A stretch of 64,000 nucleotides of DNA from Bacillota bacterium (GCA_023392595.1 JAEVYU010000053.1:1-64000); one strand, 5' to 3'; positions 50,665-60,142 are shown, counted from the first letter of the stretch. Notes: generated from the letters alone by a model not told the origin. A program made the numbers and translations.

Positions 50665-50794
50665 TTATATTTTAAATAATTGCCAATTCATAATCAAGAT
50701 TTATTTTTCCCCAGCACCGATTTATTGAAGCTTTAGGAGACATCTGAAAATTTATGGGCAGTATTGTTTGAATTTTTTTAAGTATGACGACATT

Positions 50795-51931
50795 TTAATT
50801 ATTAGTCCACTCCTCCATAATTTTCTGTGCCAAATGGGCAAAATAACGGGCGGTAACAGCTAAGGCCTCCTCGGAAAGACAGTAGGCGGGATGATGCCAT
50901 GCATATTCACCCGCTACACCCATCCATACAAAAAAGCCCGGAACCACTTCCTGATAAAGAGCAAAGTCTTCACCACCCAAGCTTCGTTCTGCTTCAACCA
51001 CCTGGAGTCCTTCTTCCTGTGCCGTTTTTTTAACCAACGATGTAAAAATCGATGAATTAAAAACCATCGGAAGGTTTTCATGCCACTCAAACCGGATTTG
51101 GGCTTCATGGGCAGCCGCAATATCTCTGGCAATCTTGAGCACCAATTCGGGAATTTTTTCACGGACCTCTTTCTGAAAAGTGCGGACTGTGCCTTCCAAA
51201 TGCGCTTCTCCAGGTATTACGTTCCAGGTATTGCCGGAAGAAAAACGAGTGACGCTGATTACGGCGTTATCAAAAGCACTGATTTTGCGACTGACAATCG
51301 TTTGCAGGGCCAATACAATTTGGCTGCCGACAACAATGGGATCAATACAATTCTCCGGCATGCCGGCATGGCCACTGATCCCGGTTACAGTAATTTCAAA
51401 ACGATCGACACTGGCCATTAGCGCCCCTTCCCGTACCCCAATAACGCCCACCGGCAGATTGGGACGGTTATGGAATCCAAATGCTGCTTCGACTCCATTC
51501 AGGACGCCCTGTTCTATTAGCCATTTGGCGCCGGTAGCGGATTCCTCCGCCGGCTGAAATATAAAACGAACTGCGCCCCTTAAACGTTCTCTTTCTTGCT
51601 GCAAAAGAATTGCGGCACCCAACATAGCGGCTGTATGAAAATCGTGGCCACAAGCATGCATAACCCCGGGATTTTCGGACGAGAACTCAACCCCTGACTC
51701 TTCGGTAATGGGTAAAGCATCAATATCGGCTCGAAGAACAATGATCGGTCCAGGCAATTTCCCCCGTACTTCCGCCACTATACCGACTTTTAAAGTCAAA
51801 CCCAATATATCGACCCCGTTATCCGACAACCATTGCCTGATTCGTCCGGTTGTTAGATATTCCTCCATGGAAAGCTCGGGAAAACGGTGCAACTCGCGGC
51901 GGTATTGAATTAACTGCTGTTGTAAATTCAT
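50795..51931 (-). CDS. M20-family amidohydrolase (hippurate hydrolase-like)
   Basis: The 378-residue zinc enzyme has LRADIDALPITEES, GVMHACGHDFHTAAMLGAAI, FQPAEESATGAKWLIEQGVL, the insert domain motif GISGHAGMPENCIDPIVVGS, and the final SLGGEDFALYQEVVPGFFVW. This is the N-acyl-amino-acid deacylase group that includes enzymes acting on N-acetyl-S-alkyl-cysteines in B. subtilis sulfur salvage. It is a different subgroup from the M20 enzyme at 33953. With both present beside cysteine and methionine genes, acylated sulfur amino acids are plausible substrates. Confidence 0.88.
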   Translation of the reverse strand: MNLQQQLIQYRRELHRFPELSMEEYLTTGRIRQWLSDNGVDILGLTLKVGIVAEVRGKLPGPIIVLRADIDALPITEESGVEFSSENPGVMHACGHDFHTAAMLGAAILLQQERERLRGAVRFIFQPAEESATGAKWLIEQGVLNGVEAAFGFHNRPNLPVGVIGVREGALMASVDRFEITVTGISGHAGMPENCIDPIVVGSQIVLALQTIVSRKISAFDNAVISVTRFSSGNTWNVIPGEAHLEGTVRTFQKEVREKIPELVLKIARDIAAAHEAQIRFEWHENLPMVFNSSIFTSLVKKTAQEEGLQVVEAERSLGGEDFALYQEVVPGFFVWMGVAGEYAWHHPAYCLSEEALAVTARYFAHLAQKIMEEWTNN

Positions 51932-52064
51932 CGAAAAATATTCCTTAATTCAGCATGAGTTTTTACTGGTACTTAAATTGCAATACGAATCATACTTACT
52001 TCCGATCCGACTTTCGGTCCATATGGCACATATAAACTATATCCCAACAATATCCCTCATGTCA

Positions 52065-52742
52065 TCAATTTTTTTCATCAAATGAAGACACTTTCAAAAT
52101 TTCCCCATTCCAAGTTCCTTTGACTGTAATCGCGATGTTATCTTTTTTAGTTGTTTTTTTCACATATTCCACAGCCCGCTTATGACCCTGGGGATCGAAT
52201 TTATAAAACTTGAAAGAGCTGTTGGTTTGAGAAACCAGGATTCCATACCCGGTCGCAGCGCACGATTCCATTTGCAGGCACTTCAACGTATGCTTAGCCG
52301 GATCAGTCGTTCCACTGCAGCATTTATCAATCAACCATCCTGTTAATTCCACAACCACCGGGGCTTCTTTGATCTTTTCCGACAGAGCTGAAATTTTTAA
52401 AGGGCCTTCCTCCAATATACCTGTGGCTATAATCTGAATCCCGGCGTCCCTTTTAGTTTTAACCAGAATATCTTTGGCCAGTTCCTGACCCTTGGTGTCA
52501 AATTTATAAAATTTGTAGGTACCATCGGCTTGTTTGACGGAAACGCCATAACCGCTGGCGGCGCATTCCGGCATCAATATGCATTCTTTGGTGATCTTCT
52601 CCGGGTCATCATGCATATTTGCGGAATGAGCTGTTGTCAGATACCCTTCATAGTCTTGAGGCATTGCCATCGCCTCGACTTTAAACGCCGGATTCCAGCC
52701 GGACCCAACGCCGGAGATAGCCAAAGAAACTAATAATACCAT
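52065..52742 (-). CDS. Exported protein with two cysteine-containing repeats
   Basis: After a hydrophobic N terminus, two repeats of about 75 residues follow. Each has C-x2-M-x2-C-A-A-x-G-Y-G (CILMPECAASGYGVSV; CLQMESCAATGYGILV), then KFYKFD and a GxLKxS ending. The second has an additional CC. They look like metal- or heme-site domains of exported proteins, but I cannot name the family. The listed ATG has no binding site. An AAAGGAG stands eight bases before an in-frame ATA that would add ten residues (ERKGKRFYLW), completing a normal signal peptide; an ATA start would be unusual. The gene follows cysE in the copper-nif segment. Confidence 0.6.
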   Translation of the reverse strand: MVLLVSLAISGVGSGWNPAFKVEAMAMPQDYEGYLTTAHSANMHDDPEKITKECILMPECAASGYGVSVKQADGTYKFYKFDTKGQELAKDILVKTKRDAGIQIIATGILEEGPLKISALSEKIKEAPVVVELTGWLIDKCCSGTTDPAKHTLKCLQMESCAATGYGILVSQTNSSFKFYKFDPQGHKRAVEYVKKTTKKDNIAITVKGTWNGEILKVSSFDEKN

Positions 52743-52809
52743 CCATAAATAAAACCGTTTTCCTTTTCGTTCTATTTTTCTTCACTCCTTTCCTTGATTA
52801 ACTATATTG

Positions 52810-53775
52810 CTAAACTGAAAAATCCGGAATAAAATTTTTCGGTTTAATCACCGGGGAGGGTTGAACATTATAGACTTTGGAGTATGGCGGCGTGGAATGG
52901 GTTAGCCAGACATTGCCGCCGATTTCCGAATCGTGTCCGATAACCGTATCACCTCCTAAAATCGTAGCACCAGCATAGATTATCACATTATCCTCAATAT
53001 CTGGATGCCGTTTAATTTTCTTTATCGGGTTGCCTCCCCCATCCAGAGGAAAACTTTTCGCGCCCAGCGTTACTCCTTGATAGAGCTTTACATTCTTCCC
53101 AATCATACAAGTCTCGCCAATCACGACTCCAGTACCATGGTCGATAAAGAATGACTCGCCGATACCCGCTCCGGGATGAATGTCGATTCCCGTCAATTGG
53201 TGGGCATATTCAGTCATAATCCTGGGAATCAACGGAACTTCTTTTTGATATAATTCATGAGCAATCCGGTAAATACTGATCGCCTCAATTGCCGGATAAC
53301 TTAACAAAATCTCTTCAGTTGAAAGCGCTGCCGGATCTCCATTATAAGCCGCCTGAATGTCGGTATGCAGTTTTTCCCGAATTTCCGGAAGCAATTTCAT
53401 CAGCTGGATAGTTATTTCATGAGCCCGTTCTCCACATTCCGAACAACTATCCCGGGAATTTTTTTCCGGCTTGGTGCAAATATTGATAAATGCTTTTTGA
53501 ATCAGCATGCTGAGTTCAACCGCAGCAATGCGCAAATTATTTCCAATCAAAATATTGACTCTGGTTTCATCGATCGGATATTTTTCATATACTCCGGGAA
53601 ATAAAGCGGAGCGTATATGATGGAGAACTATATATACTCTTTCTTTTCCTGCAAATCCAATGGTTCTTTCTTTAAAAAAATGATTTTCATTGATATTTTC
53701 CAATGTTTTGGTAATTTCAGGCAAATCTTCGTTAAGCCATTGATTCAATAAAATATGATTCACCCCCTTATCCAT
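52810..53775 (-). CDS. cysE: Serine O-acetyltransferase, long form
   Basis: CysE makes O-acetylserine for cysteine synthesis. The 321-residue protein has the left-handed beta-helix with SFFIDHGTGVVIGETCMIGK, LYQGVTLGAKSFPLDGGGNP, RHPDIEDNVIIYAGATILGG and ends in a short tail. An N-terminal domain of about 150 residues, with C-x2-C (RDSCSECGERAHEI), makes it longer than the common 230-residue form, as in the EpsC/SAT group of anaerobes. Its ATG overlaps the preceding stop by one base (TAATG). O-acetylserine could be the co-substrate of the CBS-like enzyme nearby. Confidence 0.88.
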   Translation of the reverse strand: MDKGVNHILLNQWLNEDLPEITKTLENINENHFFKERTIGFAGKERVYIVLHHIRSALFPGVYEKYPIDETRVNILIGNNLRIAAVELSMLIQKAFINICTKPEKNSRDSCSECGERAHEITIQLMKLLPEIREKLHTDIQAAYNGDPAALSTEEILLSYPAIEAISIYRIAHELYQKEVPLIPRIMTEYAHQLTGIDIHPGAGIGESFFIDHGTGVVIGETCMIGKNVKLYQGVTLGAKSFPLDGGGNPIKKIKRHPDIEDNVIIYAGATILGGDTVIGHDSEIGGNVWLTHSTPPYSKVYNVQPSPVIKPKNFIPDFSV

Positions 53776-54893
53776 TATTTAAATTTTAGTTCTTTAATAT
53801 TTTCGACTACAGTAATTTTGCTTTTGATCATGCCCATCCAGCAAGTATAAACAATTTCCCCGGCTTCATGGGGTGTAAATTCAATTAAATTATCTCCGAC
53901 CTGCAATTTTCGTTCGATTTTCAATTTGGGAATGGTGATTGTTTCATTGCACCCGTTTAGATTGTCGCGGTTAACTTTGATAATCCACCGGACCGGGATG
54001 GCCTTTTGAACCGCAATCGCAGGGAACCGATCAGATCGAATGGAGGTGGTGACCATTTGAAAGTTCCCTTCAAGGCGAGATATACAGGTGTCAGCACTGA
54101 GCACGTTTTGGTCTGGAAAAGCCTTCACTCCGGAAAGAGCCAGACCTCTTCCCATCATTACCACCCCAAGAATAATTACAAGAATGGCGCTGATTTTCAA
54201 AATCCAACCCGTATTATTTTTATTGAGCTTGGTAGAAAGAGCTCCAAAAGAAAATAATAACGGTACGGTTCCCATTGCAAAACTAAACATCGATAGCGCC
54301 CCAAAAACCACACTTCCGGTACTGAGGGCATAGAGTTGAACAATTTGTAACGGTCCGCAAGGCATCAAGCCATTCAGGATTCCGATAAAAAATGGTCCAT
54401 AATGATGACTACGAATTTTTTTAAAGGCAAAAGCGGGCATACTTAAATTGAAACGCCTTAACTGGGGGAAAATACCTAAAAGGTTGATCCCCATGATCAA
54501 CATAAATAAGCCCCCGATAAAGGGAACGATACCTTTCCAAATGCCCATCAAAGTAACAGCCTGCCCTATTCCCCCAATGATAGCTCCGACCAAAGTATAG
54601 GCAATCACCCGGCCCGAATTATAAAATAAAGTAGGATAAATCCATGGATAAATCCATGCTCCGGCCTTGTCTTTCTTCATTCCGGGTGAATCGTTGATAG
54701 TTTGGGAAATTATAATTCCACCGCACATTCCAAGGCAATGAAAGGAGGTTAATATTCCAAGTACAAACAACAAACCAAAACCGCTATGTTTTCCGAGTCT
54801 GGGAAGAAAATTTACATACTCCTGAAGCATCCAAAGTTTCTTCAAAAATTCCAAAACATTCAAATGGAATCCCAACATCACAATAATACTCAT
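53775..54893 (-). CDS. TauE/SafE-type membrane protein fused to a cupredoxin-like domain
   Basis: The 372-residue protein has an N-terminal membrane region with the metal motif FHCLGMCGGIIIS and PCGPLQIVQLYALSTGSVVF, as in the DsbD/UreH-like group often annotated TauE/SafE. The C-terminal 110 residues form a predicted beta-sandwich ending VGDNLIEFTPHEAGEIVYTC followed by WMGM, a Cys-Met pattern that could bind copper. It is two bases after copA, so a joint role in copper export or delivery is likely. The family name refers to sulfite exporters, but the context suggests metal. Confidence 0.8.
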   Translation of the reverse strand: MSIIVMLGFHLNVLEFLKKLWMLQEYVNFLPRLGKHSGFGLLFVLGILTSFHCLGMCGGIIISQTINDSPGMKKDKAGAWIYPWIYPTLFYNSGRVIAYTLVGAIIGGIGQAVTLMGIWKGIVPFIGGLFMLIMGINLLGIFPQLRRFNLSMPAFAFKKIRSHHYGPFFIGILNGLMPCGPLQIVQLYALSTGSVVFGALSMFSFAMGTVPLLFSFGALSTKLNKNNTGWILKISAILVIILGVVMMGRGLALSGVKAFPDQNVLSADTCISRLEGNFQMVTTSIRSDRFPAIAVQKAIPVRWIIKVNRDNLNGCNETITIPKLKIERKLQVGDNLIEFTPHEAGEIVYTCWMGMIKSKITVVENIKELKFK

Positions 54894-54895
54894 TC

Positions 54896-57187
54896 CTATC
54901 CTTTAAACTTTTTAAGGCTGAGGGAATTTAAAAGAACGGATACTGAACTTAACGCCATTGCCACAGCCCCAACCACAGGATTTAAATTGCCGCTGGCAGC
55001 CACCGGAATACCCAGTAAATTATAAATAAAAGCCCAAAATAAATTTTGCTTGATTTTTCTCATCGTCTGCCGGGCTAACTGAATAGCCGTTGGAATTGAA
55101 GTTAAGTCATCCTTCAAAAGTACGATTCCGCCCGTTTCTATCGCCACATCCGAACCGCTTCCCATTACCAATCCAACATTGGAGGTAGCCAAGGCCGGAG
55201 CATCATTGATGCCATCGCCAACCATTGCCACGATCCGGCCCTGCTTTTTCAAAGCTTCGATTTCCGCAGCTTTATTTTGGGGCAAAACTTCAGCAATGAT
55301 TTTTTGAATTCCGATGCGATTCCCGACTGCCCGGGCGGTTTTCCGGTTATCTCCAGTAAGCATGAAAACCTCGATGCCCATTCTTTCGAGAGTGACCACG
55401 ACTTCCTTCGCATTTGGTTTTATCTGGTCGGAAAGAGCGATGATCGCCGCCAATTTTTGATTGATCCCAAACAATACTGCTGTTTTCCCTTCTTCATAAA
55501 GAGCAGAAATTCTGGCCTCGGCTTCCTTGGTATTTATCCGGTTTTCTTCCATCCAACTCGGAGTGCCTATCCAAATGGATGCTCCGTCAATTTCGGCATA
55601 AACACCTTTTCCGGGAACCGCTTCGAACTTTTGCGCATCAAGAGTTTCCTGATGAATTTCGGATTTTCCCTTGTGATAGATAGCCTTTCCCAAGGGATGT
55701 TCGGATTGTTTTTCAGCAATCGCCGCCATTTTCAATACTGTAGCTTCATTCAGTAAGCGATTCCCCGTGGGGAGGAGAATAATGTCTGTCACTTCCAGTT
55801 TCCCGGTGGTAAGCGTTCCGGTCTTGTCGAAAACAACCGTATTGATTTTGCTTGCAGTTTCCAGTTCCTCACCGTTTTTGATCAATATGCCTCTTTGAGC
55901 GCCTTTCCCCATACCAACCATCAAAGCGGCGGGTGTTGCCAAACCCAGCGCACAAGGGCACGAAACTACCAAAACCGCCACTGCATAAAGAATGGGTTTA
56001 TCAATCACGAAAAAGGTTTGATGGTAAATGACAAAATACCAGAATAAAAAGGTGAAAAGCGATATCGTTAACACCACCGGAACAAAATAACCGCAGACCC
56101 GATCGGCAATTTTTTGAATCGGAGCTTTACTGGTTTGAGCTTCTTCGACCATGGCGATAATACGCGACAATACCATTTGCTCCCCGACACCGGTAACCCT
56201 GAATGTAAACGAGCCAAAACGGTTCAACGCTCCTCCAGTCACCATGTCCGAGGCTTTCTTGTCGACAGGTAAACTTTCGCCGGTCAGCATTGATTCATCA
56301 ACTGCCGAGTATCCTTCGACAATAACCCCGTCCACGGGAATCTGCTCACCGGGTTTTACCTGGATAAGATCACCAAGGCGAACGTTTTCAATTGGAATAG
56401 GTGTTTCAATTCCATCTCGCAATACCCGTGCCGTCTTCGGTTGGAGAGCGATCAAACTTTGGATTGCCCGGGATGTTCTTCCCCGCGCCATCAATTCCAA
56501 ATATTTTCCCAGTAAAACCAGAGTGATAATCACTGAAGAAGCTTCAAAATAAATATTTTTCATCCCCAGTACGACTGTATAAGACTGGAAAAGTGAAATA
56601 TATAAACTATAGAAATAAGCGGCGGTTGTTCCCAGAACTATCAGTAAATCCATCGTGGCTTTTTTAACGCGTAACGCATAAAAGGAGTTTTTGTAAAATC
56701 GAAATCCCAGGACAAACTGAACCGGAGTTGCCAAGATTAGTTGTAACCGCCAGTCATGCAAACCTGAAGCCTTGTATCTTAAATATTCCACAAAAGTTCC
56801 CCACTGAGTTTGGCTGGCAGGATCAAAAGTGTCATGACAAAAACCGAGTCCCCCCAGAATCATGGCTAACATTAAAGGTAAACTGAAAATAATCGCGAAA
56901 ATCAATTGACGTAGCAAATGTTTTCTTTCGATTTCACCAGGATCCGCCGATGGTTGGGTCCCTAATATTCGATCATTTTCCGCCACCGAAAATCCCAGAT
57001 GTTTAACGACTTTTTGAATATCCGGTAAATTGACTTTAGTGTTTTCATATTCCAAAATTGCTTTTTCGGTTGCATAATTCACTTTAACCTTTGTAATCCC
57101 ATCCAGGTTTTCCAGGCTTGATTCAATCATGGCCGAGCATAAAGCACAAGTCATGCCGAATATCTTGAATGAAACTTTCTCAACCAT
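54896..57187 (-). CDS. copA: Copper-translocating P1B-type ATPase
   Basis: The 763-residue ATPase has one N-terminal heavy-metal domain with MTCALC (residues 13-18), the actuator loop TGESLPVDKKASDMVTGGAL, the membrane metal site SCPCALG, the phosphorylation site DKTGTLTTGK and the ATP-binding SEHPLG and GDGINDAPALATSNVGL. The CPC motif is typical of Cu(I) pumps. It lies only 28 bases after the nifD-like 2 stop, in the operon under leader D, an unusual pairing of copper export with a nitrogenase-like enzyme. Confidence 0.95.
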   Translation of the reverse strand: MVEKVSFKIFGMTCALCSAMIESSLENLDGITKVKVNYATEKAILEYENTKVNLPDIQKVVKHLGFSVAENDRILGTQPSADPGEIERKHLLRQLIFAIIFSLPLMLAMILGGLGFCHDTFDPASQTQWGTFVEYLRYKASGLHDWRLQLILATPVQFVLGFRFYKNSFYALRVKKATMDLLIVLGTTAAYFYSLYISLFQSYTVVLGMKNIYFEASSVIITLVLLGKYLELMARGRTSRAIQSLIALQPKTARVLRDGIETPIPIENVRLGDLIQVKPGEQIPVDGVIVEGYSAVDESMLTGESLPVDKKASDMVTGGALNRFGSFTFRVTGVGEQMVLSRIIAMVEEAQTSKAPIQKIADRVCGYFVPVVLTISLFTFLFWYFVIYHQTFFVIDKPILYAVAVLVVSCPCALGLATPAALMVGMGKGAQRGILIKNGEELETASKINTVVFDKTGTLTTGKLEVTDIILLPTGNRLLNEATVLKMAAIAEKQSEHPLGKAIYHKGKSEIHQETLDAQKFEAVPGKGVYAEIDGASIWIGTPSWMEENRINTKEAEARISALYEEGKTAVLFGINQKLAAIIALSDQIKPNAKEVVVTLERMGIEVFMLTGDNRKTARAVGNRIGIQKIIAEVLPQNKAAEIEALKKQGRIVAMVGDGINDAPALATSNVGLVMGSGSDVAIETGGIVLLKDDLTSIPTAIQLARQTMRKIKQNLFWAFIYNLLGIPVAASGNLNPVVGAVAMALSSVSVLLNSLSLKKFKG

Positions 57188-57215
57188 GGTCCCGCCTCCC
57201 GGAAAAGTGAAATAA

Positions 57216-58760
57216 TTAATTGCTGCTAACTGCTTCTGCCCCCGGATCCTTAACGGTTAATACACTTTTATCGATATACGTAAAGGGATCTTGCTGATAC
57301 CAATCTTCAAAATACGGTAAACTGGTGTTCTCAGCCAAATTACGGTTAAAGACCGGATTCTTAAGTATTCTCACCAGTCTGCGGGCTAGTTCAAAAACTC
57401 CATTATAGCCCATATAATTAACTGTTTGACCGAAAATGGGGAATACCGGGATGCCTTGCTTAGCGGCCCAGCCATTGCCTCCAATATGGCCGACATAAAT
57501 ATCCGGTTTCAACTTTGCCAGCAAGTTGGCTTGCTCAAAAGGTTGGCCGGTTGCAATATTAAAAAGGACTTTGTCATCCAGGTTCAGATCATTCAAAAAA
57601 TCGTCGCCAAATTGGTCATAATGATAACCCTTCATTCCCACCACTTCCAATCCCAGTTCCACCAAAGAACTGGCATTAGCAAGGGTTCTGATTTCTCCGC
57701 CGGCTAGAAAGACCCGTTTTCCCTTGAGAATCTCCCGGTAAGGAGCTAGTGCGGTTTCCAATTCCCTCGTTTCCGCTTCAATGAAACGTTCAGTAATATC
57801 TTCAATTTTAAAGAATTTCGCAATATCCCGCAGCCATTTGTTAGTGTTCATAATCCCGATCGGAATGGCCCGTAATACAAAGGGGATACCAAACTGGGTT
57901 AACAAATGACCCACGAAATAATCATCATGCGTGGCGCAAATACTGACATTTAAGGCAGCCTCGGACACGGTCTCAAAATCATCGGGATGCGCATAACAAG
58001 GAAGAAATCTGGCATTTAAGCCCAGCGCTTTGACCAAGCGTGTCAATTCATCCTCATCAAATCGGCTCATGGACGAGACGTTCAAAATATTGACAGTCTT
58101 ACTTCGTCTGTACTTTTCGGTTAACTCTTCCAGTTCATCAGGGATTACCCGTTGTTCTTCTTCGCGGACTCCTACCAAATTGCGCAATATGCCATGATAA
58201 ACGGCATCGTAGGCGCTGGCCTGAATTTTCGTTTTAAAACCTTCACAATGGACTGGAACAATTTTAGCAGTTACTTCCAGCTGAAGCTGGGCCAGGATTC
58301 CGTCCAGATCATCGCCGATTAACGCTGGTACGCAGCTATTGGCAACCACGATAGCACTGGGGCGGAATTCACGATCCGCATAAAGTACCGCTTCTCGAAG
58401 TTTGGCTTCACCGCCTTTGATGACGTCCGATTCATCAAGATTTGTATTGAGCCAAATCAAACCGGCAGCTTTCGAATCCCGGAGTTTTTGAAAATTCTTG
58501 GTCAGTCCGGCAGCCGCCACACTACTGCCGCCGCAACCAATCGGCGCGTGGATGATAATCACTGTATCCCGAAGCGTATTTAAAATCGCCAAACTTAAAT
58601 TTAACTGGCAACCCTGAGTTTGGGCAAATGTACGTTTTATCCCGTACAAACAACCCTTTTTAGCTCCCTCCGCCAGTTCACAACAACGACCGCCAAAGGC
58701 GTTGCAGGCTTTTAAACGATCTTCCCGCACCGGCGGGGCTTTTTCTTGAATATAATCCAT
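57216..58760 (-). CDS. NifD-like subunit 2 of a nitrogenase-like reductase
   Basis: The 514-residue protein is about 40 percent identical by eye to NifD-like 1. From ATG 58760, chosen because AAGGAAGG lies eight bases upstream, cysteines fall at the same positions: C27 and C37 (RCCELAEGAKKGC), C51 (TQGCQLN), C76 (APIGCGGSS) and C143 (ANSCVPALIGDD). A cofactor-type cysteine is in LNVSICATHDDYFVGHLLTQ. Again no His matches NifD His442 (VNYMGYNGVFELARRL), and His195 is Tyr (QASAYDAV). In this operon nifK comes first, the reverse of pair 1. Whether the two pairs act on different substrates is unknown. Confidence 0.86.
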   Translation of the reverse strand: MDYIQEKAPPVREDRLKACNAFGGRCCELAEGAKKGCLYGIKRTFAQTQGCQLNLSLAILNTLRDTVIIIHAPIGCGGSSVAAAGLTKNFQKLRDSKAAGLIWLNTNLDESDVIKGGEAKLREAVLYADREFRPSAIVVANSCVPALIGDDLDGILAQLQLEVTAKIVPVHCEGFKTKIQASAYDAVYHGILRNLVGVREEEQRVIPDELEELTEKYRRSKTVNILNVSSMSRFDEDELTRLVKALGLNARFLPCYAHPDDFETVSEAALNVSICATHDDYFVGHLLTQFGIPFVLRAIPIGIMNTNKWLRDIAKFFKIEDITERFIEAETRELETALAPYREILKGKRVFLAGGEIRTLANASSLVELGLEVVGMKGYHYDQFGDDFLNDLNLDDKVLFNIATGQPFEQANLLAKLKPDIYVGHIGGNGWAAKQGIPVFPIFGQTVNYMGYNGVFELARRLVRILKNPVFNRNLAENTSLPYFEDWYQQDPFTYIDKSVLTVKDPGAEAVSSN

Positions 58761-58798
58761 TTTCAATACCTTCCTTCCTCGTAATCAAAACAAATTCC

Positions 58799-60142
58799 TT
58801 AACGACTGCCAACCAAGGCGCTGAGTAAATCTTCAGTAAGCCGTAAACCACCAGAATAACCGGCATAAGCACGATCAAGGACCACCCGATTGGAAATGGG
58901 ATAAGTTACACTCAAATGCGGAACTCCCAGACTTTCGGCCAAATCCCTTTCAAATCCGCTGCCAATCACAAAAGCCGGATTCAATCCGTCATAATAGCGA
59001 TGGTTACGGTTAACCGGCCAGTGATTAAAAAGATGCTTTTTAACACTGGAAGTATCGGTATCAAAGACCAGTTCCGGATTAACCGGCGCGCGGTAGTTTG
59101 CAAATCTTCCGCTGACAACTTTCTCTTGCTCCTCGTTAAGGATATCCGTTACTACAACCAATTCCGGTAACCAACCCAAATCATCGGCAAGAAAGCGAGT
59201 GAGTGCCTGTGCATAATTGGAATCCCCAACAACGACGGCATATCGTTGCAAGTCTAAATCGTTGTATACATCGGCAAGTCTTCCTAAATAATTGTAATAA
59301 TGCCGTTTTTCTTCCTTGATCAATTTTTCGACAAAAGCAGCTTCGATTCCCAAAGCGATTCCAACGGTTCTTAGAAACTGTTCAGTTCCCCATGCTCCAA
59401 TCGGAAAAGGAGCTATCACAAACGGTGTACCGTGCTCTTGTTGAAAAACTTCAGCCGGTGTAATACCGACGGTATCTGAAACCACCACATTCAAAACGGC
59501 CCGTCCGGCATCACGAAGATTATCTAAAGTTTCGTCATCTCCAAAAAAGGTGTTCACCTGATAGCCCAATTTCCCTAGGAGTGATTTTAAAACAGCCAAG
59601 TTTCCTTTCCAAAAAACATCATGAATCGGAACGATACCCCATAAATTAAGGGTTTTCGGATCTTTACTTTCTGTTTTATTTACGAACTCCCGGAATAAAA
59701 GCTCTAAAATGATATCATATCCTTTATAGGAATTGCCTTTAAAACCGCCCGTATCTGCCGCCAGTACCGGCACCCGGTTTCCTGAAAATTGTTTAACGAC
59801 TGCGTGAGCATCATCACCGATCATTTCCACCATGCATCCTGTAACCACCACGTATAAATCAGCGTCAATTACTTTCAGTGTATTTTCAATTTGCTCGTTC
59901 AAACGTTTTTCCCCGCCGAAAACGATTTCATTCTCATATACATTGGAACTTGGAAGGGCTTGCCCGGAACAATACCCGCTTCCCAAATAACCGGCTGCCC
60001 CATTTAAAGCATTGGCAATATTTCCACCGCATCCCGCAGCAGCATGCAAAATCGGAACCACTTTCGGCAAACTATTCAGCGTTCCAACCGCACCTCCCAA
60101 GGCGCAAGTATACCGAGGACGATCCACAAACTTACTCATCAT
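58799..60142 (-). CDS. NifK-like subunit 2 of a nitrogenase-like reductase
   Basis: The 447-residue protein matches NifK-like 1 along its length, with the P-cluster-type cysteines C13 (RPRYTCALGGAVG), C38 (HAAAGCGGN) and C103 (VVTGCMVEMIGDD), plus ETGGFKGNSY-like DTGGFKGNSYKGYDI and the C-terminal ISNRVVLDRAYAGYSGGLRL. The start codon pair ATGATG follows GGAGGGG. It is the first gene after leader D and lies 38 bases before nifD-like 2. A NifH gene is not adjacent, so it presumably uses the one at 31751. Confidence 0.86.
   Translation of the reverse strand: MMSKFVDRPRYTCALGGAVGTLNSLPKVVPILHAAAGCGGNIANALNGAAGYLGSGYCSGQALPSSNVYENEIVFGGEKRLNEQIENTLKVIDADLYVVVTGCMVEMIGDDAHAVVKQFSGNRVPVLAADTGGFKGNSYKGYDIILELLFREFVNKTESKDPKTLNLWGIVPIHDVFWKGNLAVLKSLLGKLGYQVNTFFGDDETLDNLRDAGRAVLNVVVSDTVGITPAEVFQQEHGTPFVIAPFPIGAWGTEQFLRTVGIALGIEAAFVEKLIKEEKRHYYNYLGRLADVYNDLDLQRYAVVVGDSNYAQALTRFLADDLGWLPELVVVTDILNEEQEKVVSGRFANYRAPVNPELVFDTDTSSVKKHLFNHWPVNRNHRYYDGLNPAFVIGSGFERDLAESLGVPHLSVTYPISNRVVLDRAYAGYSGGLRLTEDLLSALVGSR

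Noticed and set aside
31751..60142. A nitrogen-fixation island
   Set aside because: NifEN, NifV and regulators are absent, the D subunits lack the His195 and His442 equivalents, and the neighbours concern sulfur and methyl transfer.
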